59,993 nucleotides of DNA from contig NZ_VTDQ01000014.1 in NCBI RefSeq assembly GCF_015627175.1, positions 1 through 59,993 on the forward strand, written 5' to 3'. Position 1 is the first letter of the stretch; each line of letters begins with the position of its first letter. A model generated the notes under the pieces. That model saw only the letters and a program-made list of their open reading frames with translations. It was not told the origin of the DNA and did no database searches. Positions 8,828 through 18,566 of this stretch are shown in pieces. This DNA is from Acinetobacter pollinis. Its GTDB lineage: Bacteria > Pseudomonadota > Gammaproteobacteria > Pseudomonadales > Moraxellaceae. The translations under genes were made by a program, and so were the position numbers.

Positions 8828-10906
8828 ATGGATAATATTTCATCTGAGGTTGACCGTTTTATAAAAATAAAAAACTTACTTAATACGTTTATAGAAAAGA
8901 ATGATTTTCGCCGTGTAAACCAGTATTACCAAGTCATCTATCAAAATAATCTACGATCTATTGAAAAATATGATATTCCATTATATGAAGATGCTGTGTT
9001 ACTTAGGAATTTCAAGACATTATATTTAGATTCAAATGTTAAAGCGCAGTCTTATATAGAAATACTAAATCTTTGGTTAACCAATGATGAAGGTTTCTTA
9101 ATTTATATCTTACTCGGAGATTATTGGGCCGAAGTTGCATTACAATATGATTTAGATAACCCTGAGTTTTCTGAGTTGATTCAGCTATTTACTCATGTGA
9201 GTACATATTGGTATTTGCGTGCAATCGCAGATACAATTCACGCGCCAGATATTTATTTGGCACTCATGCACTTATATGAAAAAACCAATCAACATTGCGA
9301 TTTAAATCTAGTATGTCAACATTACAGGTTTGATCCCAGCCAATATAGTACACAAGCATTAAATATTTTTTATCAACAAAATGGTGTACTGCCTCCCCAA
9401 GAAAAAATTAGTTTAATTTTAAGGGTGCCCACTGAAGCAGAAAAGGTGAAGCCATGTCTTTATTGGTTTAACCTGAGTATAGAACGTCAACCTTCTGTGA
9501 TGGCGTTTTCAAGTTACTGTAACCATTTATTAGATAAATATGATAGCTACGAGGAAATTGATAACTTTTTATATAGCTCGGTTTGCCAAGAGCAATCTCA
9601 CTTACTACTACAGCAATTATATTACTTGCGTTACATTCATGAGTTTAAGGCTCTAATACACGAAACAGAAAAAAATTGGCAAGAAAAACGAGAGAATGGT
9701 CAGGAATTAATTTGTTACTTTAATACATTGGTTTTGAATAAAAAACTGATGGCAGACTGTTATATACAACAGATTCTATTTTTTTGTTCTCTTTTAAGTG
9801 AAATATCTACATTTGATTCGAAAAATGAATATTTAAAAATACAAGAAAATATTTTCCAATTAATTCAAAGTATTCTTCAAGATTATTCAACTGAATTACA
9901 GAGTAATATTGATATTCATCATACATTTTTTAAAGCGGTAATTTTATTTTTTGCAGATAATAGATTTCCTTTTATTGATAAGACATACATACGAGGAAAA
10001 ATACTTGCTTTGATGGGTGTGTGGAACAATGATATTAGTTTTGCAGTATTACTCTATGCACTTAGATCTTCAGATGAATGGCAAATCTCTGAGGAAACAG
10101 CTTCATATATCACACTGTATAATATCTGGGAAAAAAACGCATGTTCTACTTTTGATAGTCAAGTTTTTCAAGCCTATGATTATCTTTATTTAAGTTGTGA
10201 ATACGATATTCTGATTGAGTTGTTAGAGAAATTTGCGAACTATGGCCATACACCAAGTATGATGTATTTGTTTAAGATCTATTCTGGATTGAGTGACCAT
10301 AAAAATTTAAATCAATATATACAGATCGATCATGCAGAACAATGGCTTGCACGTGCTTTAGCATTAAAAAATGTTGAGGCATTATTGGTGCAAGGGCGAA
10401 GATTGTTGACGCAAAGTTTAAATCAAAGTAATGAGCAAGAACAGAAATACTTAGCACGTAATGCACAAGGACTTCTTGAGCAGACCTTTTGTAAAAAGTC
10501 GGTACAAGCCGAAATTAGTTATGGTTATGCACAGTTTTTGATGGAAGAGAGTCAGACAAAACAAAGTGAAGTTCTTCGGCTATATTTTCCTATGTTGATG
10601 GAAAATAATAAGTTTAATAAAAAAATGTTGGCTGAGATTGCATATATTTATGCCTTTGCAAGTTATTATGGTAAAGGGATAGAAAAAAATTTATACCTTG
10701 CTTATTACTGGGGAAATAATGCAATGTCACTTGATCCTGATGAAGATCGGTATAAAACATTATATGAAGATTTGATTAAACCGAAAACAGGTTGGTTTAT
10801 TCAGAAAATACAGTATAAGAAAAGAATTAGAGTTTCTAGAGAACATTTACCTGAATGGATGAAAAAGACCATTCCACTTTTCGAGAGGCATTTGGTCTTT
10901 GAGTAA
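8828..10906 (+). CDS. Large helical-repeat (Sel1/TPR-like) protein of unknown function
   Basis: 692 aa, not recognised as a named protein. No signal peptide or membrane segment is evident, so it is probably cytosolic. The sequence is almost wholly alpha-helical, rich in Tyr, Leu and Asn. Its C-terminal third carries Sel1-like/TPR-like units: AEQWLARALALKNVEALLVQ, the stretch around AEISYGYAQFLMEE, and YAFASYYGKGIEKNLYLAYY with the Sel1 signature G-x-G-x-x-x-(N/D). Such repeats usually form protein-interaction scaffolds. I choose the ATG at 8828 because AAGAG (8817-8821) is 6 nt upstream of it but directly abuts the in-frame ATG at 8822. It sits alone between the clpB terminator and the convergent rlmKL terminator. 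Confidence 0.75.
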   Translation: MDNISSEVDRFIKIKNLLNTFIEKNDFRRVNQYYQVIYQNNLRSIEKYDIPLYEDAVLLRNFKTLYLDSNVKAQSYIEILNLWLTNDEGFLIYILLGDYWAEVALQYDLDNPEFSELIQLFTHVSTYWYLRAIADTIHAPDIYLALMHLYEKTNQHCDLNLVCQHYRFDPSQYSTQALNIFYQQNGVLPPQEKISLILRVPTEAEKVKPCLYWFNLSIERQPSVMAFSSYCNHLLDKYDSYEEIDNFLYSSVCQEQSHLLLQQLYYLRYIHEFKALIHETEKNWQEKRENGQELICYFNTLVLNKKLMADCYIQQILFFCSLLSEISTFDSKNEYLKIQENIFQLIQSILQDYSTELQSNIDIHHTFFKAVILFFADNRFPFIDKTYIRGKILALMGVWNNDISFAVLLYALRSSDEWQISEETASYITLYNIWEKNACSTFDSQVFQAYDYLYLSCEYDILIELLEKFANYGHTPSMMYLFKIYSGLSDHKNLNQYIQIDHAEQWLARALALKNVEALLVQGRRLLTQSLNQSNEQEQKYLARNAQGLLEQTFCKKSVQAEISYGYAQFLMEESQTKQSEVLRLYFPMLMENNKFNKKMLAEIAYIYAFASYYGKGIEKNLYLAYYWGNNAMSLDPDEDRYKTLYEDLIKPKTGWFIQKIQYKKRIRVSREHLPEWMKKTIPLFERHLVFE

Positions 10907-10914
10907 TTTATTTA

Positions 10915-10944
10915 AAAAAGCCGAATCATCTGATCCGGCTTTTT
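10915..10944. terminator. Bidirectional terminator
   Basis: Stem AAAAAGCCGAATCA / TGATCCGGCTTTTT (one mismatch, 2-nt loop) between the convergent repeat-protein gene and rlmKL. Confidence 0.85.
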
Positions 10945-10947
10945 AAA

Positions 10948-13152
10948 TTATACGCTATGGTGTTTTATTTGCCATGAGCGATGAATCTTTTGATTACGTT
11001 TAAAATCTGACCCAATGGTTTCTTGGGTAATTTCAACCACATCAAACATGCCTTCGATCTCTTCACTCATTTCAAAGCCACGATAGTTATTTGAGAAATA
11101 TAGTGTTCCATCTGTACTTAAACGGTTCATTGCACGCTTGAGTAAAGAAAGATGGTCACGTTGTACGTCAAATGTACCGTAAAACTTTTTTGAATTAGAG
11201 AATGTAGGTGGGTCAATAAAAATTAAGTCATATTGTTCATGACCTTCTTTGAGCCAGTCAAAACAATCACTGGCAAAGAACATATGTTGTTCATCTGCAT
11301 GATCTACAGTAAGGCCATTTAAAACAAAGTTTTCTTTAGACCAATTTAAGTAGGTATTTGAGAGATCTACACTTGTTGTACTGGCAGCACCACCTAGCGC
11401 AGCATGTAAGCTAGCGGTTGATGTGTAGCTATATAAGTTAAGGAAGTGTTTTCCCTTAGCCTCTTGTGCAATACGTAAACGCATTTGACGATGGTCTAAG
11501 AACAAACCTGTATCTAGATAGTCTGTTAAATTGACTAAAAGATTGGCACGGCCTTCTTTAACTACAAAACGTTTGGATGCAGTACTCTGTTTCTCATATT
11601 GCGTTTTACCAGACTGGCGTGCACGTGTTTTAATGAAGATAGCATCACGGTTAAATCCAGTAACTGCACGGATAGCAGCGAGTGCAAGGTTAAAACGTTT
11701 TTTTGCTTTTTCAGGGTCGATTTGTTTTGGTGGTGCATATTCTTGAACATGCAGACGATCACCGTATAGATCAACGGCAACATTGAAGTCTGGTAAGTCT
11801 GCATCATATAGCCGTAGACAGTAGATTCCTTCATTTACCGCCCATTTTTTCAATGCTGTCATATTCTTTTGTAGGCGGTTAGCAAAATCTTGTGCGCCTT
11901 CAACTTCAACAGGTTGACTTGTCCATCTAGCAAGAAATGGTTGACTATTGAGCAATGGCTTAATAACACCAAAACGAATATAAATTGGCAGTTTACCATT
12001 CATTAAACGTAATGTTTGTGTTGCGTCAAATGCAAGCACATCAGCTTGTTCAATTTGAGCTGCAATGACTGCTGCATGTTGGTGAGGGAAGGTCTTTTGA
12101 AGTAAAGCAGAAATACCCAAGTACAGTGCACGATTTGATGCCTTGTCACCTAAGCGTTCGCCGTAAGGAGGGTTTGTAACAATAAATGCTTTTTCATCGG
12201 CTTCTAAATTAAACGCAGGCCAGTCTGCGAGTGTACGTTCTTCAATTTTTATGTTGTCTAGAATGCTTTCAAAACCTGCAGCAATTAGGTTTTGTCGAGT
12301 TGCTTTTACTGCATCCCAATCTGCATCGTAAGCATAAAATTTAGGTAAGGGTTTTGCCAAAGCATCTTGGTGTCTTTGAGCGGCTTCTGCTTTTAGGCTC
12401 ATCCAAAGTTCATGGTCATGACCATGCCAGCCATTAAAGCCAAATCGTCGAACGAGCCCCGGTGCTCGGTCAGTCAGTATCATAAGAGATTCAATAATAA
12501 ATGTGCCTGAGCCACACATTGGGTCAAGTACAAGTTTTGGCTGAAGCGCTTGTAATTTTGCCTTATGTAAAATTGCTGCGGCTAAGTTTTCTTTAATAGG
12601 TGCTTCAGTCATGACTTGACGATAGCCACGTTTATGCAGAGAGTCACCAGATAAATCTAGACAGTAGTAATGTGTTGTTTTACCTGCAAGAATATAAAGT
12701 GTAATTTCAGGTTGTTTGATGTCGATACTTGGACGGCGACCCACAGTTTCCATAAAACTATCAACCACACCGTCTTTGACACGTAGCGTCGCGAATTGTG
12801 TATTTACCTTAATATCACGTTCTACGTGAAGGCGTATGGCAAATGTACTTTGTGGTGCAAAAATTAAAGACCAGTCAAAATTAACCGCACCTTCATATAG
12901 CTCTTCTGCCACATCACGTACATCATGCGAATGTTCAATCGCATGTTCATAAATTGGCATAACAACGCGAGAAGCAAGGCGTGACCACATACAAATACGA
13001 TAAGCGGTTTCTAACGTTCCTTTGAAAATTAAACGACCAGCTTTACGTTCTACATCGGTCGCACCTAATTGAGCAATTTCTTCTTCTAATAACAGCTCTA
13101 AGCCATCGGCACAAGTAACCCAATAAGTAGATAAACGTTGCGGTGAATTCAT
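10948..13152 (-). CDS. rlmKL: Bifunctional 23S rRNA methyltransferase RlmKL
   Basis: 734-aa fusion enzyme that makes m2G2445 (RlmL half) and m7G2069 (RlmK half) in 23S rRNA. A THUMP-type RNA-binding domain (about residues 50-160) is followed by the first SAM-methyltransferase domain, with LDPMCGSGTF and the N2-guanine motif NPPYGERLG, and the second domain with LNLYSYTSTASLHAALGGA and FIDPPTFSNSKKF. The frame is open further upstream to 13275, but GGAAG 5-6 nt before the ATG at 13152 and the family N-terminus (MNSPQRLSTYWVTCADGLE) decide the start. It is divergent from pyrB. Confidence 0.95.
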   Translation of the reverse strand: MNSPQRLSTYWVTCADGLELLLEEEIAQLGATDVERKAGRLIFKGTLETAYRICMWSRLASRVVMPIYEHAIEHSHDVRDVAEELYEGAVNFDWSLIFAPQSTFAIRLHVERDIKVNTQFATLRVKDGVVDSFMETVGRRPSIDIKQPEITLYILAGKTTHYYCLDLSGDSLHKRGYRQVMTEAPIKENLAAAILHKAKLQALQPKLVLDPMCGSGTFIIESLMILTDRAPGLVRRFGFNGWHGHDHELWMSLKAEAAQRHQDALAKPLPKFYAYDADWDAVKATRQNLIAAGFESILDNIKIEERTLADWPAFNLEADEKAFIVTNPPYGERLGDKASNRALYLGISALLQKTFPHQHAAVIAAQIEQADVLAFDATQTLRLMNGKLPIYIRFGVIKPLLNSQPFLARWTSQPVEVEGAQDFANRLQKNMTALKKWAVNEGIYCLRLYDADLPDFNVAVDLYGDRLHVQEYAPPKQIDPEKAKKRFNLALAAIRAVTGFNRDAIFIKTRARQSGKTQYEKQSTASKRFVVKEGRANLLVNLTDYLDTGLFLDHRQMRLRIAQEAKGKHFLNLYSYTSTASLHAALGGAASTTSVDLSNTYLNWSKENFVLNGLTVDHADEQHMFFASDCFDWLKEGHEQYDLIFIDPPTFSNSKKFYGTFDVQRDHLSLLKRAMNRLSTDGTLYFSNNYRGFEMSEEIEGMFDVVEITQETIGSDFKRNQKIHRSWQIKHHSV

Positions 13153-13309
13153 GCAAACTTCCAAACCAAAACAAGCAAACGAGGATTTTAACGCATTTTG
13201 ACCCTCTTTGGCTTGTGTTATTTGTGGCTTTTTTACATGGAGATGACTGCGAATTATTCTTATTTTCCGATACAATATGTCAACTTAGCGCAAGACAAAG
13301 GAATCATTG

Positions 13310-14326
13310 ATGCATTTCGCAAAATTGCATACTCCAAGTCAGATTCAACTTAACCAACATGGTCACTTGAAACACTTTGTAACGATCGAAGGGCTATTCA
13401 AAGAAACTTTAACTCAAATATTGGACACCGCAGAAACCTTTATTAATGAAAATAACCAGTTAATTACTTCTCCCGTTTTAGAAGGTAAAACGGTGATGAA
13501 TCTTTTCTTTGAAAACTCTACAAGAACAAGAACAACGTTTGAAGCCGCTGCTAAGCGTCTTTCTGCCAATGTACTGAATATCGATATCGCACGCTCAAGT
13601 ACATCTAAAGGTGAAACATTAAGAGATACGCTTTGGAATTTACAGGCGATGGCTGCGGATATTTTTGTTGTGCGTCACTCTTCATCGGGAGCGGCGCATT
13701 TTATTGCCAAAGATGTCTGTCCAACGGTTGCGATTATTAATGCAGGTGATGGACGTCACGCGCATCCGACACAAGCAATGCTTGATATGCTGACCATTCG
13801 TAGAGAAACGAAAAAACCATTTAGTGAGTTAAGTGTTGCAATTATTGGCGATATTAAACACTCACGTGTCGCACGTTCTGATGTGGCTGCATTACAAACG
13901 CTTGGGTGTCGTGATATTCGTGTAATTGCACCAAATACATTATTACCATATGGATTTGAAGAATATGGGAGCGAAGTGCGTTTATTTAATAATATGGATG
14001 AAGGTGTGAAAGATTGTGATGTCATTATGACATTGCGTATCCAAAATGAACGAATTGACTCGCCAGCACTCGCTTCTCAGCTTGAGTTTCATAAAATGTA
14101 CGGTCTCAATGATGCACGTTTGGCTCTAGCGAAACCTGATTGTATTGTAATGCATCCGGGACCAATGAACAGAGGTGTAGAGATTACTTCAAAAATTGCC
14201 GATGGTTCGCAAGCAGTGATTCTAAATCAGGTAACCAATGGTATTGCTGTACGTATGGCTGTACTTGCATTGTCGATGCAAGGGCAACTTCAAGAGCAAG
14301 GTTTAATTGATTCAATTGCACTTTAA
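13310..14326 (+). CDS. pyrB: Aspartate carbamoyltransferase catalytic subunit
   Basis: Condenses carbamoyl phosphate and aspartate, the committed step of pyrimidine synthesis. 338 aa. Carbamoyl-phosphate-binding S-T-R-T-R (in [19 protein letters not shown]), the S-x-x-K loop (SSTSKGETL), [12 protein letters not shown] and [11 protein letters not shown] are all present. The ATG at 13310 has AAGGA 8 nt upstream; the in-frame TTG at 13307 is less likely. Eleven bases separate it from the inactive dihydroorotase gene pyrC', the arrangement known in Pseudomonas, where the two subunits form a dodecamer and pyrC' is needed for ATCase activity. No pyrI regulatory subunit gene is seen. Confidence 0.96.
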   Translation: MHFAKLHTPSQIQLNQHGHLKHFVTIEGLFKETLTQILDTAETFINENNQLITSPVLEGKTVMNLFFENSTRTRTTFEAAAKRLSANVLNIDIARSSTSKGETLRDTLWNLQAMAADIFVVRHSSSGAAHFIAKDVCPTVAIINAGDGRHAHPTQAMLDMLTIRRETKKPFSELSVAIIGDIKHSRVARSDVAALQTLGCRDIRVIAPNTLLPYGFEEYGSEVRLFNNMDEGVKDCDVIMTLRIQNERIDSPALASQLEFHKMYGLNDARLALAKPDCIVMHPGPMNRGVEITSKIADGSQAVILNQVTNGIAVRMAVLALSMQGQLQEQGLIDSIAL

Positions 14327-14337
14327 GGAAAAAAGAC

Positions 14338-15579
14338 ATGACTACCGTAAAAATTGAAAATGTACGTGTTCTAGATCCTGTAACACAAACCGATGCAATT
14401 GAAACCGTATACCTTAATAATGCGAAACGTGTTCCTCATTTGGATGAAGTTGCACATGTCATTAATGGGCAAGGTCAGTGGCTCATGCCAAGTATGGTCG
14501 ATTTATGTGCCCGTTTAAGAGAACCTGGCCAGCAACAGCATGGAACACTTGCTTCTGAAGGAAATGCGGCACGATCGGCAGGAATTTTACATATTTTAAC
14601 GCCTCCAGACTCAAAGCCAATTGTGCAAGACAATGGTGCATTAATTCATGGTCTTGTTGAAAAAGCATGGAATGATGGCAAGATTCATCTTGCAATTATG
14701 GGAGCCCAAACGCAAGGCTTGCAAGGTAAGCAACCTGCAAATATGGCAGGGTTGAAAAAGGGTGGGTGCCGCTTTGTATCTAATGCAAATGCACCTTTTG
14801 CCGATGATGATGTTGTATTGCGTACGCTTGAATATGCAGCGGGCTTAGATTTAACTGTTGTGTTTTATCCAGAAGAGCCACAAATTGCAAAAGATGGGTG
14901 TGTCCATGAGAGTTTTGTGGCATCCCGTCAAGGTTTGCCGATGATTTCTCCTTTGGCAGAAACTGTTGCTGTTGCAAAATACTTATTAATGGTTGAAGCA
15001 ACAGGTGTAAAAGCACATTTTAGCTTGTTGTCTTGTGGTGCATCTATAGATTTAATTCAAGCTGCAAAAGAGAAAGGCTTACCTGTTACTGCCGATGTCG
15101 CAATGCATCAACTACATCTTATTGATGAATTAATTGATGGTTTTAATTCTTTAGCACATGTACGCCCACCATTGCGTACGTTAAAGGATCGTGAAAAATT
15201 AAGAGAAGCAGTTAAAACTGGGGTAATTGATGCAATTTGTACGCATCATGAACCTTTAAGCGGTTCTGCAAAATTAGCACCGTTTGCGGAAACAGAAGCA
15301 GGCATTAGTGCTTTTGATACCTATTTACCACTTGGTATTCAATTGGTTAAAGACAATGTTTTTACAGCACTTGAATGGGTAGAAAAAGTGACACTTGCCC
15401 CTGCGGTCGTATCAAATATGGTTGAACAGTGGCAAGCAGAAGCAGGTTGGATTTTATTAGACCCAGCTTTATCTTGGGAACTTACAGAAGACTCAATGCT
15501 TTCTCAAGGAAAGAATACACCTTTACTTGGACAAACGATGACAGGTCGAGTCATTGAGACCTTTTATCCTACCATTTAA
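14338..15579 (+). CDS. pyrC': Dihydroorotase-like PyrC' (non-catalytic ATCase partner)
   Basis: 413 aa, amidohydrolase/dihydroorotase fold, but the first metal-binding motif D-x-H-x-H-x-R-E-P-G is replaced by D55-L-C-A-R-L-R-E-P-G, so both histidines of the HxH pair are lost (Cys57 and Arg59). The downstream block where active enzymes have GGxT and the carbamylated lysine is also changed (ILHILTPPDSKP). A later segment ICTHHEPLSGSAKLAPFAE keeps the family outline. This pattern matches the pseudo-dihydroorotase of Pseudomonas, which stabilises PyrB structurally. A separate active PyrC must exist elsewhere in the genome. AAGGA lies upstream of the ATG. Confidence 0.92.
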   Translation: MTTVKIENVRVLDPVTQTDAIETVYLNNAKRVPHLDEVAHVINGQGQWLMPSMVDLCARLREPGQQQHGTLASEGNAARSAGILHILTPPDSKPIVQDNGALIHGLVEKAWNDGKIHLAIMGAQTQGLQGKQPANMAGLKKGGCRFVSNANAPFADDDVVLRTLEYAAGLDLTVVFYPEEPQIAKDGCVHESFVASRQGLPMISPLAETVAVAKYLLMVEATGVKAHFSLLSCGASIDLIQAAKEKGLPVTADVAMHQLHLIDELIDGFNSLAHVRPPLRTLKDREKLREAVKTGVIDAICTHHEPLSGSAKLAPFAETEAGISAFDTYLPLGIQLVKDNVFTALEWVEKVTLAPAVVSNMVEQWQAEAGWILLDPALSWELTEDSMLSQGKNTPLLGQTMTGRVIETFYPTI

Positions 15580-16056
15580 GATGACTGAGGCTTGCACTAC
15601 TTATGTGTAGTGTGAGTCATTATGTTGCTTTACATTATGCTTTAATTGCAAAAGTACGTTTATTTAAAATAGACTTTTTTTGAATATTGTAAACTTTTAG
15701 TGCGATATTCTTATTTTATGTTGAGATTTTTGGTGCAAATGTATCTTATTTGAGCATTTTATGATTAGTAGTCATTAACCCTTATTTTAATGAAAGTTCC
15801 TAGTCGTTTTAAAAAGACATTCCTCCACTAAAATTATTTTTTTAATATTAAGAATAAGTCATTTTTCGCTATACGATTTTTTTGTACTGAAATACTGTAA
15901 ATTTCATGCATAGTCTTTATAAAATTATCATTCTATTTTTTTGAAAATCCTTTCCATACGCAACAAATTTTGAAATTAAAAAAGTTGGTCTGTTTATTGC
16001 ACTGACTAGATCAGTTCATCAATTTTATCTCAGTCATTGTACTTGAAGGAGTCAGT
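15580..16056 (+). other. AT-rich gap upstream of gltI
   Basis: A 477-bp region with no supported ORF. It begins with a small hairpin (CACTAC / GTAGTG near 15595-15612, no T-tract) that may end the pyr operon. It contains one NtrC-type half-site (TGGTGCA at 15731-15737, no second arm) and the sigma-54-like promoter at 15985-16001. Confidence 0.6.
15985..16001 (+). promoter_or_regulatory. Candidate sigma-54 promoter of gltIJKL
   Basis: TTGGTCTGTTTATTGCA has GG and GC dinucleotides 10 nt apart and matches TTGGCACGnnnnTTGCA at 10 of 13 defined positions. The predicted start point is near 16012, leaving a leader of about 45 nt before the gltI ATG. Related Pseudomonas glutamate/aspartate transport operons are sigma-54 dependent. 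Confidence 0.6.
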
Positions 16057-16956
16057 ATGAGAAATGTTTCAAAAAAATCAGTCGTTGTTGCATTAACAGC
16101 TCTACCTATGATGTTTCTTGCTGTATCTCAAGCAAATGCTGCAGATACATTGGCTAAAATTAAGAGCAAAGGTGTCCTTGTGATTGGTCACCGTGAATCT
16201 TCTGATCCAATTTCATATGTTGCAGATGGTAAAGCAGTTGGTTATGCGGTAGATATTTGTAAGAACGTTGCAGACCAAGTAAAAAAAGAATTAAACATGC
16301 CAAATTTAAGAGTGGAGTACAAGGCGGTTACTTCATCTACGCGTCTTCCTGAATTACTCTCTGGTAATATTGATATGGAGTGTGGTTCAACGACAAACTC
16401 TAAACAGCGTCAAGAACAAGCTGCGTTCTCAACCAATTATTATGCAACTGAAGTACGTATGGCGGTTAAAGCCAATTCAAATATTAAAAGCATCGCAGAT
16501 CTTAATGGTAAAGCAGTTGTAACCACACAAGGTACGACTTCTGATAAATACATTAAAATGAGTGAGCGTGGTCAGAAAGTTAATGTAAATAATATTTATG
16601 GTAAAGACCATGCCGATTCTTTTGCAATTTTAGCTTCTGGTCGTGCTGCAGCTTTTGTGATGGATGACAATATCTTAGCTGGTCTAATTGCAAAATCTGC
16701 AAATCCTAAAGATTTTGCTATTGTAGGACCAGTTTTATCTTCAGAGCCGTACGGCATTATGCTTCCTAAAGATGATCCGAAATTTAAAGCATTGGCTGAC
16801 CATGTGGTCACAAATATGTGGAAGTCGGGTCAAATGGAAAAACTCTACAAGAAATGGTTTGAAGCACCAATCCCACCAAAAAATATTAATTTACATATGC
16901 AACCAAGTGGTTCATTTAAGAAGTTACAAGCACATCCAAACGATACGGGTGTTTAA
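16057..16956 (+). CDS. gltI: Glutamate/aspartate ABC transporter periplasmic binding protein
   Basis: 299-aa periplasmic solute-binding protein, SBP_bac_3 family. The signal peptide ends at Q-A-N-A-A (about residue 29). Family landmarks are GVLVIGHRESSDPISY, GYAVDIC, the ligand-site region IDMECGSTTNSKQRQ, ATEVRMAVK, DLNGKAVVTTQGTTSD and SSEPYGIMLPKDD. The A-P-I-P-P motif near the C-terminus is typical of GltI. AAGGAG precedes the ATG. First gene of a four-gene operon with two permeases and an ATPase. A second, orphan copy lies at 31022-31909. Confidence 0.94.
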   Translation: MRNVSKKSVVVALTALPMMFLAVSQANAADTLAKIKSKGVLVIGHRESSDPISYVADGKAVGYAVDICKNVADQVKKELNMPNLRVEYKAVTSSTRLPELLSGNIDMECGSTTNSKQRQEQAAFSTNYYATEVRMAVKANSNIKSIADLNGKAVVTTQGTTSDKYIKMSERGQKVNVNNIYGKDHADSFAILASGRAAAFVMDDNILAGLIAKSANPKDFAIVGPVLSSEPYGIMLPKDDPKFKALADHVVTNMWKSGQMEKLYKKWFEAPIPPKNINLHMQPSGSFKKLQAHPNDTGV

Positions 16957-17034
16957 GACCAACGTTCAGTATATGTTGCACTCTCTTCAAGACAGTGCAA
17001 CTTTAAATAGTTTGTCTTTATTCTTGGGGGCATT

Positions 17035-17877
17035 ATGTCATTTGGTTCATTGAATTGGACGTCTTTTTGTTTACCATCAAATGAATATGGCTTAGATAAG
17101 TCCCAGTGGGCAGAATCTGTATGTAAAGCCATAGGTGGACAAAGTTATTCTCCTGCAGCTGATGCACCGACTTGGTTACAGATGCTTGGTCATGGTGTAT
17201 TTACCATGGTTTGGACGGCCTGTGCTGCTTTTGTTATTGCATTTTTTTTAGGGTCTTTGTTTGGTATTTTGCGTACGGTTCCACATAAAGGACTGGCCGC
17301 AATTGGAAATGTCTACGTCGAAGTATTTAGAAATATTCCTTTAATTGTTCAGTTATTCTTTTGGGCATTCGTATTTCCTGAATTTCTGCCACATAGCTTG
17401 AGTGATGGTAGTGGTGAAGTAGTTGCTGGAGGATGGTGGAAGAATTTATTAAATACCCAGCCTGCTATTATTGGTGTTTTTGCACTGGGACTTTATACCG
17501 CTGCACGTGTTTCAGAGCATATTCGTGCAGGAATTTTAACAGTATCTCGCGGGCAAAAATTTGCAGCATCTGCCTTAGGGTTTACCGTGTGGCAAAGCTA
17601 CCGTTATGTGGTTTTACCAGTTGCTTATCGTACTGTATGGCCAACCATTACATCAGAAGCGATGAATGTATTTAAAAATTCAGCGGTATTGTATGCATTA
17701 AGCGTCATGAATTTCTTTGCATACAGTAAAGTGATGCGTGAAGAAACTTCACAAGATATTGTCATTTTAGTTTTATCTACACCTGTTTATTTAATTGTAA
17801 CTTACGCTATTAAGCTCATTATGGTCTGGATCGAACGCCGTATGGCTGTTCCTGGTTTAGGCTCAGGAGGTAAATGA
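17035..17877 (+). CDS. gltJ: Glutamate/aspartate ABC transporter permease GltJ
   Basis: 280-aa inner-membrane permease of the HisM family. A cytosolic/periplasmic N-terminus of about 55 residues precedes five hydrophobic segments. The EAA-loop equivalent is SRGQKFAASALGFTVWQSYRYVVLP, which docks the ATPase. FRNIPLIVQLFFWAF is the family's conserved substrate-path segment. Its stop overlaps the gltK start by 4 nt (ATGA), indicating translational coupling. Confidence 0.93.
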   Translation: MSFGSLNWTSFCLPSNEYGLDKSQWAESVCKAIGGQSYSPAADAPTWLQMLGHGVFTMVWTACAAFVIAFFLGSLFGILRTVPHKGLAAIGNVYVEVFRNIPLIVQLFFWAFVFPEFLPHSLSDGSGEVVAGGWWKNLLNTQPAIIGVFALGLYTAARVSEHIRAGILTVSRGQKFAASALGFTVWQSYRYVVLPVAYRTVWPTITSEAMNVFKNSAVLYALSVMNFFAYSKVMREETSQDIVILVLSTPVYLIVTYAIKLIMVWIERRMAVPGLGSGGK

Positions 17878-18554
17878 TGGATTTTTCATTACTCCAACAA
17901 GCAGATATTTATCAGGCTTTACTTAAGGGACTTGGTTTTACTTTATGGGTCACTGTACTTGCAATGATTGGTGGAATTTTAATTGGTACACCACTTGCAA
18001 TGATGAGATTATCAAATAATGCTTTTGCGCGTAATTTTTCTAAAATATACGTAGATTGTTTTCGTGGTATACCTTTAATTCAAGTCATTTTTATTTTTTA
18101 CTTTTTATTACCTAAAGTTTTTGAATTTCAGTCAGATACATATTGGGGACCCTTGTTCTCAAGTGTAATTACTTTTGCTGTTTTTGAAGCAGCATTTTTT
18201 GCAGAGATTGTACGCTCAGGAATTCAGTCAGTTTCAAGAGGACAGGTTTTTGCAGGTTCTGCACTTGGTTTTACTTATGGGCAGTCAATGCGTCATGTAG
18301 TGCTACCTCAAGCATTTCGAAATATGATACCTGTACTTCTTACCCAAACAATTATTTTGTTCCAAGACGTTTCTTTAGTTTATGTAATTAGTGCACCAGA
18401 TCTATTAGGCAAGGCAGATACACTTGCCAATACATATGGGTCGCAAACCAAACCAACATTTTATTTAGTGGTTGCTATCGTATATTTCTGTAGTTCATTC
18501 TTTCTCTCAAAACTTGTCAAAAGACTGCAAGAAAGAATTGCCATTATTCGTTAA
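17874..18554 (+). CDS. gltK: Glutamate/aspartate ABC transporter permease GltK
   Basis: 226-aa inner-membrane permease, partner of GltJ. It has five predicted transmembrane segments, the FRGIPLIQVIFIFYFLLP block and the coupling loop SRGQVFAGSALGFTYGQSMR. The start overlaps the gltJ stop; a second in-frame ATG directly follows and could serve instead. Twelve nucleotides separate it from gltL. Confidence 0.93.
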   Translation: MMDFSLLQQADIYQALLKGLGFTLWVTVLAMIGGILIGTPLAMMRLSNNAFARNFSKIYVDCFRGIPLIQVIFIFYFLLPKVFEFQSDTYWGPLFSSVITFAVFEAAFFAEIVRSGIQSVSRGQVFAGSALGFTYGQSMRHVVLPQAFRNMIPVLLTQTIILFQDVSLVYVISAPDLLGKADTLANTYGSQTKPTFYLVVAIVYFCSSFFLSKLVKRLQERIAIIR

Positions 18555-18566
18555 TAGGGGATTAAA

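Noticed and set aside
10948..13275. A 775-aa version of RlmKL starting at 13275
   Set aside because: The first 41 residues lack family similarity; GGAAG before the ATG at 13152 gives the normal N-terminus.
14338..15579. A functional dihydroorotase
   Set aside because: The metal-binding HxH pair is replaced by C57-A-R59.
15731..15737. An NtrC site upstream of gltI
   Set aside because: TGGTGCA stands alone; no opposing arm lies at the required distance.
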